Positions 26,891 through 37,450 of a DNA stretch of 64,000 nucleotides are shown here, one piece after another (position 1 is the first letter of the stretch; every line of letters begins with the position of its first letter). This DNA is from Solea solea. Its lineage: Eukaryota; Chordata; Actinopteri; Pleuronectiformes; Soleidae. A program made the position numbers and the translations under genes. A model generated the notes under the pieces. That model had not been told where the DNA came from, did no database searches, and was given only the letters and a program-made list of their open reading frames with translations. The stretch covers positions 14,504,131 through 14,568,130 of the forward strand of contig NC_081146.1 of NCBI RefSeq assembly GCF_958295425.1. The letters are read 5' to 3'.

Positions 26891-29268
26891 ATGGAGAGAT
26901 CTGCTGCGATGTCGGGCCGCAGGAGTCCGCCACTTCCAGACTATAACATTTCAACCTCCACCTTGGCCTTTGACCAGCATTTCACCACAAACGCCACAGG
27001 AATTCTTCTCCTGGCTGAAATAGTATGTGAGAATATTTGACTTTTTGAAGACTATGTGTCAATAGTGTGTCATTAAAACATGCTCAGCACCTGGTAACAA
27101 TAGGCTGATTGATGATTATACTAATCACTGGGAAGTAGTGGCAGTCATTTTGTACCTGAGAAGTATTTTACACTTGAAACTATGTGGACAAAAACAGGTT
27201 TGTGGTTAGAACTAATTACGTTCTAATTAATTACGTTCTCGTGACAGTTTTCCTATGAAATGAATGTAAAACTCATCTGGATAATAACATAGTATCAGAC
27301 AGTATTCAGACTTCAAAATGTTTCTATAAAAATAGGAAGTTAACCAAAACACACCGAGCAAATCATATCTTTCACATCTTCGCCCTTTTTCTCCTGCATT
27401 GTCTCTCTTCCTCTGCAAATTGGCTGAGGGAAAAAAGACAGGACAGCCTTCCTCTAAACACAGTCTGGCTGGCTGCCATGCAGAAGTGAGGCTCAATTGA
27501 ATTGAATCTGATTGCAATATAATTAAATAAGTAAAATGGAGCTGCCGATTGAAGCTGTTTTATTTGGAAAACAATGCTATTCTATAGCTAGTCACAATAA
27601 CATATTAAGTTAAACTGGGAACCGATACGAGATTTTAACCAGCCTTACGGTCCCGTTTCACTCAAGCAAATATTTTTGTTCCCCGATATGAAACATGCAG
27701 CAGGAATGTTTTGTTGTGACACAGGAAGTATGGGTTTGAACTAGTGCAGGATGAAAGAGGTTTAACTTTGCACCACTGCAGCACTAACATAGTTCACTAT
27801 TTTTAGTATCTTGGTTTCCCAAATCAAGTAAAAAATTAGTATTTCAAAGGAACCGTTTAAACTAATCTCCTCTCCTCTCCTCCAGGTGTGTGGTATGTTA
27901 GTGTGGATTCTCGTTGGGGGAACGGATTATTTTCATGTGTCTGCTCTTTGCTGGGTGATGTTTGTTGCCGTCTCGTGCTGGATTCTGACTTTGTGTCTGT
28001 TTGTAATTTATCTCACTGGAGCTCACAAAAGGGCACCACACGTCCCCTGGACTACACTGGTAATGTACTTCTCTTTTGGACACTCCTTGACAAAATACAC
28101 CATCTTGCTCACTATTAGAATGTTAATCATTACTAATAGTGTACAAAAGCTGTTCTATTTCGGACCTGAAGCCCCAAACCAAGTCTTAAGCCCTACAGTT
28201 AATAGCCATTTGAATGAAAATTACAAAAGCGACAAAAATATCCTCACTTTCCAAAAAATGTCCCCAGTAAAGTGGTCCTTTAAAAGTTAGTCAGTATAGC
28301 AATTTCACAAACACATGTACTGTACATCATGTGTTCAATGGACATAATAGACAAATATGATAATATGTGGCACATAATTGAACCGATCATTATATGTTCT
28401 CATACAACATGCGATATCCACCAGCTTATTCAGATCTTGTGATTTGACTATAGCATCAATAAACTTCCCACTGATTATGTTCACAACACTTGGCTAAAGT
28501 TAATTTTACATCTGTAGCACAACAACCATTTGGTCCTGTATAGGTCAGAGGTTAGATTTCTCTTTATTGTCCTTACAGAGTCATAAGAACATACAGAACA
28601 CTAAAAACATTCATTCCAGCCCGGGCAGATCATCAGCACCATACATTAAAATGTCATGCTCTATAGTAAATAACAGCAGGTATAACATAAGAGCACATAT
28701 CCCTTTGTCTTCACCACAGGCATTTTTTTAAAGCATTGGCCTGAGAGAAGAAGGTGAAAGTCATTTGACTCCTCCCTGAAATCTTGCCTTCCACTTCAAC
28801 CAGTATTTTACGCTTTATTAAAAAATAGAAGAGCATTGTACTGTAGGATTATTGGGATTCATGAATGACGATACTTGGACGTTAAAACAGTTGTCCATCT
28901 TTAATTCACACTTTGTCTCTTTGTCTCCTCTAGTCACTGTGTTTGAACTGCAGCGCTGCAGCTCTCTATCTGGTGGCAGCAGTTGTGGACTCTGTGTCAG
29001 TCAACCAGGCCATTAGAGGGCGACACAACTACAACTGCTGGGCAGCATCTGCAGTAAGAGCCCTCATTATGTCATTATGTATGCTGTATTTCCTTGTGAT
29101 GACTAAACTGAAAGTGTGCGTGTGTGTGTAATAATTTGAACTTTTTCCCCCTCACCTCTTGTCCACCTTTAACCCTTTCAGTTCTTTGCCTTTGTGACCA
29201 CATTGTGCTACGCAGGAAGCAGTTACCTGAGTTACCGTGCCTGGAAAACTACAGAGGACGTGCAGTAG
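26891..29268 (+). CDS. cmtm8: CKLF-like MARVEL domain protein 8 (four exons)
   Basis: Coding exons are 26891–27022, 27886–28059, 28934–29053 and 29182–29268, all joined in phase 0 with GT–AG introns, giving about 170 residues. CMTM8 is a four-pass MARVEL-domain membrane protein; in mammals it is linked to trafficking and down-regulation of growth-factor receptors. Exon 1 encodes a soluble N-terminus ending LLLAEIV. Exon 2 gives the first two membrane segments with VPWTT at its end. Exon 3 gives a segment containing LYLVAAVVDSVSV and WAAS. Exon 4 gives FFAFVTTLCYAGSSYLSYRAW and a short tail. Length, exon order and the phrases WVMFVAV, VPWTT, AAVVD and CYAG match vertebrate CMTM8. The start was chosen because the downstream ATG (codon 7) would shorten a family-length N-terminus; either is possible. 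A likely ATTAAA polyadenylation signal is at 29615. Confidence 0.9.
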
Positions 29269-29688
29269 TCTCTTAACCTCCATGGTCCACAGCTGCATAG
29301 TTCCATGTTTAAACTATGGGAGGAAACAGCAACGGATCAACCTTCATACAACTGGTGTAGAGACTGTTGTCAAGGTGGTATATCACTGTTGCTTTCATAT
29401 TGTTAACACAACACCCATAAATCAGTTCAAAAACTGGACACTCTCAAAATGTTTCTGTAGTTGTAGGAAATTATTGCTTTATTTCTGTCAGGAGTGCACA
29501 GTTTGTTTGTTACTTTATATATTTGATATGTTTATCTATTGTCACTATATTAATAACCTTTTAAATCACTGTTTGTTCCGTAGTTTTGACGCAATGTGGG
29601 TGTGATATTATCCAATTAAATGTCACATGTTTACATCATATTCCATCATATAAAACAATAGCAGTGTATTTTTATGAGGATGTGATGC
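29269..29688 (+). other. Probable cmtm8 3' UTR
   Basis: Sequence directly after the cmtm8 stop. It contains ATTAAA at 29615–29620 as a plausible polyadenylation signal. The 122-codon frame at 29237–29605 starts inside the last exon in another frame and is a shadow. Confidence 0.5.
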
Positions 29689-29960
29689 AGTGAGCCGCCA
29701 GCATGATGGTTCCACTGCCATTATTTATACCACTCAGCAGTTTAACTTTTGCTCTGGGTAGAAGTTTAAGAAGGCCCACAACACAGCATGAGCATTAGTG
29801 TTTATTATTGTAATAATTAGAATGGGTAAGACCTGACAGGCTGATCAGAGAGTGCCCCCTGGAGGTCACTAATACCAACTGGTAGATGCTGATGCTGACC
29901 TGTCCAGCCGTATGTCAACTGGGTTTGGTTCCAGCCAAGAAAGTGGAAAACTGTCTTGTT
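29689..29960 (-). pseudogene. Relic of a third jacalin-like lectin gene (last two exons)
   Basis: Read on the minus strand, 29845–29930 encodes a stretch like QLVLVTSRGHSLI, followed by a CAG|GTCTTA junction (donor GT near 29850). This matches exon 4 (QLTLVTSRGRSMI, then the same GTCTTA donor) of the intact lectin at 30769–31910. About 100 bases further on, 29689–29795 aligns with exon 5: CAGTGAGCCGCCAGC corresponds to CAGTGAGCTGCCAGT and gives LAAH followed by C instead of W. The intron between them shares TATTATTGTAATAAT. I find no counterpart of exons 1–3 upstream and the exon has lost bases, so it is a partial, diverged pseudogene older than the two intact copies. Confidence 0.75.
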
Positions 29961-30768
29961 TACAAGCATGACAGCAAATTCCTTCTCCTTTTACATGTTT
30001 AATTGCTTGGGCACTTTGATGTAATTTTTCAAAATTCTAACACAAAACTCAAAATGGCGACCTCTCATCACACAGGATGTTCAACATTGCATTATGTGTC
30101 TGTACTTTAGCAAATGTATAAATCAATAATAATTAAAAAAAACATGGTGTCCATGCTAACAGCACAAGGACATTAAGTATATTCTTGTGAACAACCAAAA
30201 AATGTAATTTCAGTTAAACAAGTGACATCTAAGAAAGTGTATGGTTAACTGCACTTTGACCTCTTCTGTATTAGTTAAAATATCACAGAATATTCAGGGG
30301 AAAAATATAAGGGATACTTTGGTTCAGAACAAAATAGAACAGCACCACATTTAATTCTGTTTTCTTAACTTTATTTGTTTAACAAAACAACAATGTGTTG
30401 CAAAAAAAACCACCATACAGTAAGATGCAGACTGAACATCTGAATAATGACCAGTGAGTGAAAGAATAATACAAATAAACATTACAATACTGTTTCCACA
30501 AAAAAAAACAAACATGCAATTTTGATTGAAACCAAGATCCATCACTGGTTTGTTTCCATCAGGGATGCGGTGTTCACTTTTCATACTAATTTGTTTACTG
30601 ACAGTAGTTAAAATAATATTATTTATTATTGTCAATCACACATTGTTCCATTGACATTTAGAAATGCTGGTGATGTGAAATCACATGTTTGAAACATATT
30701 TATAGGTAATCAGGTTTTGGTTACTGAATCACCGTATTATCACCGTTTTGTTTGCCAGTTGATTATTA

Positions 30769-31910
30769 TTATTCGGCATTGTCAGTGGTGTTCTTGGAGA
30801 CAACTCCCCAGTGAGCTGCCAGTGAAGTAATTCCAGCAGAATTGTAGCGCCCACTCAGGAGTATGAGCTCTGCATCTTCGTACCGTGTGTAGAAATTAAA
30901 TGAGAGCTGCAAAACAGCATCAAATGTTAATGCATGACCATGAAACATATTATTAATAATTGTTATAATCAGAATGGATTAAGACCTGGTATGGTTGGCC
31001 AACGATCATCGAGCGCCCTCTAGAGGTCACCAATGTCAGCTGATAAATGTAGTTGGTGTGGTATTTTCCAGAGACCTGAAACATGCACAACAATGTGAGC
31101 AAACTAACACAGCAGTTGTAGTTAGTTCTTACAAAAGAGCAAATTATGTAACTGTTATTATGTCTAATTAGTGCATGTATATCATATGTCAACATCTAGA
31201 TGGAAAATAAAAAAAACATCTGAATTCTTTAATCAAGCCAAAGAAATCTCTTACCTGAACTATGACCTCTCCATCAAACAGATTCAGCTCATGCGCAGTG
31301 CTGTAAACACGTCCAAAAACTCTAGACCAGATGTAATCATATCGTACCTGGATACTGCAGAGATAGAGAGGAAACACTGGTAAACATAAAAGATGATTCA
31401 AGAAGAGGTGAGGGCAGATGATAAACAGAGCAGTGATACACACTTAATGCATTTGAAACAGCAAGGGACTGAGGGAAACCTGCTTGTGTACAAGGACTAC
31501 AGGTATCTCATGGTTTACTTTATTGACCCTCTCTTCTGTAATATATAAGTAATAATTATAATAATCCTCCAACACCCATAGACAACAAAGAAGAAATACT
31601 AACCCAGTGATGTAAGCATTGGTGGCCTCCCAAACCCTGACTGCTGTGATCCTTCCCCCTGACACTGCAGAGGAAAAGGACGTGCCAGCACCAGGTCCAA
31701 CTGCAGGATCGAATGAGTAATGCATCACGCCAGCTAGAACGACAAACAAAAACAAAACATACAATCAAACGTATTATTCTTGATTCCACTACCCATGTTA
31801 GATGGAAAAGTTTTAAATGGCGTAAAAAGGGTCTCAACATCTGGAAATGACTTCTTACGTCTTGCCACGCAGCTGGCACAGAGCGCAGCCAAGAACAGGA
31901 GCTTTAACAT
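30769..31910 (-). CDS. Jacalin-like lectin, zymogen granule protein 16-like, copy 1
   Basis: Coding exons in transcript order are 31910–31859, 31733–31604, 31354–31255, 31075–30986 and 30906–30769, giving 169 residues (human ZG16 is about 167). The start MLKLLFLAALCASCVA is a clear signal peptide, so the product should be secreted. The rest is one jacalin-like beta-prism domain: a glycine loop near SGGRITAVRV, then TGIQVRYDYIW, then VSGKY and QLTLVTSRGRS, then ILLSGRYNSAGITSLAAHWG. Phases and exon count match copy 2. ZG16 relatives bind mannose-type or glycosaminoglycan glycans in secretory granules and mucus. Here the last loop has Thr where mammalian ZG16 has the Asp of its SLID motif, so sugar preference may differ. 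An NTT glycosylation site lies near the C-terminus. Exon 4 has an atypical GTCTTA donor. A 5' UTR exon ending near 32149 and a TATA-like box at 32216 lie upstream; AATAAA on this strand is at 30370–30375. Confidence 0.88.
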
Positions 31911-32000
31911 TGTGGTGTGTGAGGACGTCCAGAGAAGACACTGAAATTAGAAAAAAAAGACAAAAAAATCCAACTCATTACACATTGTCCTGCTTATCAT
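30781..32000. repeat. Lectin duplication, near-identical tract, copy 1
   Basis: This tract covers all coding exons of copy 1 except its last four codons, plus all introns. It is almost identical to 34537–35738. Similarity drops abruptly at both edges although homologous, more diverged sequence continues on each side. Confidence 0.85.
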
Positions 32001-32215
32001 TTTATCAGTTTTCTGTATGGGGGTATGTTAGCATATGTACTTATCTTATTCTAATTTAAGTGATTAGATTCTGCATTATAGGATGCATTTAGTATTGGTA
32101 GATAAAAAAATAAAGCTTGCAGATGCAGATGCAGATTTTCATACTCACCGTCTGGAATTAACCTGAAGAGTCTGAGCAAAGGATGTGCAGACACTGTGAC
32201 TCTGTGACACTGGAA

Positions 32216-32223
32216 CTTAAATA
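32216..32223 (-). promoter_or_regulatory. TATA-like box of lectin copy 1
   Basis: Reads TATTTAAG on the minus strand, about 65 bases upstream of a GTGAGT donor at 32148. That donor would end a short 5' UTR exon, which splices to the acceptor just before the ATG exon (TTTCAG at about 31942). Confidence 0.5.
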
Positions 32224-32239
32224 CCTATTCCTCCCTCCC

Positions 32240-34279
32240 TCCCACACACACACTCATTCATGCCAGATTACATTTTGTATTCTATAATAACAGTAACAAG
32301 GAAGAAAACTCAGTGTTACAGTAATAACATCTTTCATAACCGTCTCTTCCATCCGGGAATTAAGTCATGCTGTCGCATTCTTGGTACATTAATAGACTAC
32401 GCCCCAAAACCAGTGTATTATTGATTCCAAAATATAATAAAACTTCATGCTACAGATTAGTTTTTTCTGTGCAAATGAAGGTTTTTTTTTTCTCTGTGAA
32501 ATGAGTAAACTTCATTTTCTGATGAGAAATCATTTGTTTTGATCAGAAACTCTAGTTGGTTTTGTTAATAGATGCTCAGCAATGTGTTTATTCATTTATA
32601 GATTCCAGACAAAAACATTTCATATGAGGCTTAAGACCGAAATGTTGTCTTTTCATGTTCAGAGGCCTGTCATGTGCGGCAACACTATGTATAGGCTACA
32701 AGTGTTTTACATTTCTTCCCCCCAAAGTCATAACATTTGATTAGGCCTTTGTTTTTAAATGCCTTTCATTATTTGAAATGTTTGGGACTCCAGGCATTAA
32801 CAAGTAATTGAGTTTGAGTGACTTTTACTGAGAAATTAGGTCTTTGACATCATCCTCCTGAACGCAGTTGACATTTGTCTGTCAGATAAAAACAGGGAAA
32901 CAACCTGAAAGAAAAGTCCTGCATGATTGTGTCATCTGGTTCTACTGGATTCACCTGGAATATTTGTGACATGTCATCACCTTGTTAAATTACCCAAAGA
33001 AAAACTTCCTTCATGGTCAAGTGTGTGAACACAAGAAAGAAAGACAATAATAGTGGTTTTGTTTCAACTATCTTCTGGCTGCTGTTATTGTTTTGTTTGT
33101 TCAACCTGTTGTGTCCAGAATCTCAGACATGCTCAAATGGCAGACTGGATGCCTTGCAGTGACAGAAAGATTTGTGTTATGGAGGATGTGGCGGGCACGC
33201 TCGTCCACAGGAAGAAGCTGAATTGTATTTATTATCGGGCTCATTGAGACAAACGGGGTGGAAAGTGTTGGTTGGAACGCGATAAGAGAGGGAACAACAG
33301 AACAGGGTAGGACTAAATGAATAAATAAAAACAACAATTACAACAGCAGCAACAAAAACAATGATCGCAGAGATGGAACATACAATGACATAATTATGTA
33401 AGACATAACAAAGCCTTCTTGAGCATGCTTGTGTGATTGAGTGTCAGTCATCTGTAGGTGTGTCCAAAAGTTCTTGCAGGACATGGACGAGAATTATAAG
33501 GGCTCACGGCAAAATCAGGTTGACTCTCAACTGCAGGCATGTTAAGACCCAAATCTCCAGAGTGAGCTTTAGACCCCTTAAGCAAGAAAGAACCAAGGCC
33601 TTGCATCCCAGAACAGCTACACCTGAGACCCAACAGGAATAACAGAGCCATAGACAAAGGCCAGCCACTGCCAGAAACAGGTGACATCCACAGACCTAAC
33701 ATCCATCCAGGCCACCCCAGCACAGGGCCATGTGCCCCAGGGACAACTACATGCTGACCCCAAAATAGAATCACCAGCCTTCACATATTTTGTAGTGGAA
33801 TTATGAAACAATTCAAGTGAAAACAAACAAAAGTGACATAATGAAACAATGCTCTCACGTTTGATTGAGCTTATGTGCTGCACCTGCAGTTGTCACATCT
33901 ACAGTACATGTAAACCTCACACACAATATATGCTGTATATGTGAGGCTGGTGACCACAGTTTTTTTTTGTTTATTTGAACTGTGTTAAATTAAACCCGCT
34001 GCACCACTCAATCTGTGATCTTTTTGTTGGTGTCTTGCGTGCTTCTTGCGTCCTCTGTGCACGAGGGGAAGTTATGAATCACTCAATACACCGTAAATGT
34101 CAATATTACCATGCCATTTGCTTTTAATACCTCACTAAAATGTATCAATATTTTACCCAGTTTATAAACCCAGAGTATTCTGTTTTCTCACTTAGTGTAG
34201 AGTCAAATCTGATGTTGTATAAAGGTAGGAAGAGGTCAGGGTAAAGAAGCAACAGCATTATTATTTATACCATTTAATC
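32240..34279. other. Spacer between the two lectin genes
   Basis: No gene is supported. Frames of 60–110 codons near 33053–33880 occur on both strands without domains. The stretch around 33430–33780 is GC-richer than its surroundings and may be an old repeat, but I could not identify it. Confidence 0.5.
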
Positions 34280-34524
34280 ATGTTGTCTTTATTTTTTTTT
34301 TCACAAAAGCAACAAAATTAAATCTATTTCACAAAACATGTGTTGCAAATTGTAATTGCAGCAGTTCTCATTTCAGCAGAATAATAATAAAAACCAAAAT
34401 TCATGTGATTTACACCAAAAAAATAAACAAATAGATGTACATTGCTACTTTGTTAATCTTCCCTATCTTTGTAATAACACATTGTTACACAGGCTCAACA
34501 TTTAAAGGTACAGGTGGTGTGACA

Positions 34525-35648
34525 TCACATGCTTGTGTCAGTGGTGTTCTGGGAGGCAACTCCCCAGTGAGCTGCCAGTGAAGTAATTCCAGCAGAATTG
34601 TAGCGCCCACTCAGGAGTATGAGCTCTGCATCTTCGTACCGTGTGTAGAAATTAAATGAGAGCTGCAAAACAGCATCAAATGTTAATGCATGACCATGAA
34701 ACATATTATTAATAATTGTAATAATCAGAATGGATTAAAACCTGGTATGGTTGGCCAGCGATCATCGAGCGCCCTCTAGAGGTCACAAATGTCAGCTGAT
34801 AAATGTAGTTGGTGTGGTATTTTCCAGACACCTGAAACATGCACAACAATGTGAGCAAACTAACACAGCAGTTGTAGTTAGTTCTTACAAAGGAGCAAAT
34901 TATGTAACTGTTATTAGTGCATGTATATCATATGTCAACATCTAGATGGAAAATAAAACAAAATATCTGAATTCTTTAATCAAGCCAAATAAATCTCTTA
35001 CCTGAACTATGACCTCTCCATCAAACAGATTCAGCTCATGCGCAGTGCTGTAAACACGTCCAAAAACTCTAGACCAGATGTAATCATATCGTACCTGGAT
35101 ACTGCAGAGACAGAGAGGAAACACTGGTAAACATAAAAGATGATTCAAGAAGAGGTGAGGGCAGATGATAAACAGAGCAGTGATACACACTTAATGCATT
35201 TGAAACAGCAAGAGACTGAGGGAAACCTGCTTGTGTACAAGTACTACAGGTATCTATTGGTTTACTTTATTGACCCTCTCTTCTGTAATATATAAGTAAT
35301 AATTATAATAATCCTCCACCCATAGATAACAAAGAAGAACTACTAACCCAGTGATGTAAGCATTGGTGGCCTCCCAAACCCTGACTGCTGTGATCCTTCC
35401 CCCTGACCCTGCAGAGGAAAAGGACGTACCACTACCAGGTCCAACTGCAGGATCGAATGAGTAATGCATCACGCCAGCTAGAACGACAAAACAAAAACAA
35501 AACATACAATCAAACATATTATTCTTGATTCCACTATCCATGTTAGATGGAAAAGTTTGAAATGGCGTAAAAAAACATCTGGAAATGACTTCTTACGTCT
35601 TGCCACGCAGCTGGCACAGAGCGCAGCCAAGAACAGGAGCTTTAACAT
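34525..35648 (-). CDS. Jacalin-like lectin, zymogen granule protein 16-like, copy 2
   Basis: Coding exons in transcript order are 35648–35597, 35477–35348, 35101–35002, 34831–34742 and 34662–34525. These have the same exon lengths (52, 130, 100, 90, 138) and the same 169 residues as copy 1. By my reading about nine residues differ: A to S and V to G near the glycine loop, L to F and V to A in exon 4, and the C-terminus, which ends NTTDTSM instead of NTTDNAE. The signal peptide is identical. The C-terminal change arises because copy 2 lacks roughly 90 bases next to the stop and now ends at a TGA in what is 3' UTR sequence in copy 1. The exon 4 donor is even weaker, GTTTTA, so exon inclusion should be checked. 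The upstream TATATAAG box and 5' UTR exon differ from those of copy 1, so expression may differ. Confidence 0.88.
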
Positions 35649-35738
35649 TGTGGTGCGTGAGGACGTCCAGAGAAGACACTGAAATTAGAAAAAAAAGACA
35701 AAAAAATCCAACTCATTACACATTGTCCTGCTTATCAT
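34537..35738. repeat. Lectin duplication, near-identical tract, copy 2
   Basis: Partner of 30781–32000, about 3.75 kb away in direct orientation. Introns are as conserved as exons apart from small indels. The shared tract ends sharply at CTTATCAT. Confidence 0.85.
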
Positions 35739-35863
35739 CATCACATAGAATGTTTTTTTTCTCTTTAAAATCAAATCAACCAACTGACCTCAAACTTGCA
35801 GATGCTTCTGAAATCAGCCTGAAGACCCTGAGCAAATTATGAGCAGACCCAGTGACTGTGGAG

Positions 35864-35871
35864 CTTATATA
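35864..35871 (-). promoter_or_regulatory. TATA box of lectin copy 2
   Basis: Reads TATATAAG on the minus strand. A short 5' UTR exon would follow and end at a GTCAGT donor near 35788. Confidence 0.55.
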
Positions 35872-37228
35872 TTCCCCTCTTCCTCCCTCCCACACACACT
35901 GAACTTAAGTTACTGTAATTACATTCAACCAGGAAGATCATTTCAAATGTTATTGCATTCCTGTCAACAAACACAACCATGTCTCAGTGTCTGGGAGATG
36001 AGTTGTACTGTCACATTCCTGATTAATTAATAGACTCCTTCTAAGACATCGCCATGCTAATGTTCAAGTGTAAGTGTATGTCACACTGATATCATCATTA
36101 TTATTATTATTGTTATGTAATCTGTGGTGACAAAAGCTTGAAAAGTTTAATTCATTTATGATGCAGTTCTTTGTGTCATATAACTCCAATGTGCTTAAAT
36201 TTAATTTATTTTCATTACATATTTTCAGTAAATGTACATTGCTTAACAACTGCATTAAACCACTACCCAATGTAAGGTTTTATGCCACAGCTGCCCGAAA
36301 TTAACAGCATTGGTAATTATCAAAATATTTTTTTATGTTTCTGTAATGGTTAATACACCAGTATGCAGAAGCTTTTTAACTGAAATTATATTGATAATAC
36401 TAAAAATATAATTATTATTGTCATCCATTACTGTTTTACATACAAAACTGAAAAATAGTAAAGCACATTATTATTTCTAGATTAAGACGTCCCGATTTAC
36501 AGAAAACATTGTTTTGGTGGATGAATAATTCATTTCTGACTTCTCAGAGAAGATGCCCAATGAGCCCTCTGATATTTGTGTATAAAAAGGTGAATCCAGT
36601 TTGTTATTTGCCAAATAGATAACAACAACATTTTGAGTTTTAAACACGTTTTTGAAAGATTTTGAAGAAAAAATAAAAATGTTAAATAAAAAAGGTGGTC
36701 TAATACATTTGTTAAGCACTGTATGTATTTGAAGTGTTTTTAAATGTTGTTAAACCTAAGAGAGCTTGCCGACAAATAATTGAGTTTGACTTTATGAAAA
36801 AGCAAGTCATTGAAATCCTCTATCTCACCTAGGATCTGTCTGTGCCGGACAAAATCAGTTCTAATGATAACAAAAACAAAAGAAACTTTTTCCTGCTTGG
36901 ACTTGGGCATGAGCACGGTCTAACAACCATGCCACATTCCATGCCACTTCTATCAGCTATTGTATCCATTTTGATGGAATTTTAGATTTAACCTGTGCAT
37001 GCACCGTGGCACGTCTGCATGTCTAAATGCAGGGAGTTTTTAAGAGAGCTCAGAATTGACATCTCATGAGGAAGTAAGACATGTCTTCAGGACTTGACGA
37101 CTGGGAACAGGTGACAGATGGAGTCAAAATATGTCACTGGATCAAAGGAGGTAATTAAGTGTGAAGCTGAGATGCTGTGATTTCCTTCACAGGAAAACAC
37201 ATGTGAACAGGTTTGGTTTGTTGAGGTA

Positions 37229-37235
37229 TACGAAC

Positions 37236-37267
<32 letters not shown>

Positions 37268-37450
37268 TCCCCTTACCCTAACCTTAACCATCACCACTAC
37301 ATGTCTAATCCTTAACCCTTAGGGTTAGGTTAAAGACACACACACACAATAACCCTAATCATAAAACCAGGTCTTAATCCTCAAAAAGCCTGTTAAAGTT
37401 GGGTGGATTAGCCAACATGTCCTCACAAGGTCAAAGTGTCCTCGCAAAGA
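37229..37450. repeat. CA microsatellite plus TAACCC-like dispersed repeat
   Basis: CA tracts flank phrases such as CCTTAACCCTTAGGGTTAGG and end in GTCCTCACAAGGTCAAAGTG. A related block occurs near 14056–14250. The telomere-like words are imperfect and belong to a dispersed repeat, not an array. Confidence 0.6.

Noticed and set aside
29237..29605. 122-codon frame after cmtm8 as a separate gene
   Set aside because: It overlaps the last cmtm8 exon in another frame and lies in the probable 3' UTR.
37270..37330. Interstitial telomere array
   Set aside because: TAACCC-like words are few and imperfect, and the same phrases recur in a dispersed repeat near 14100.
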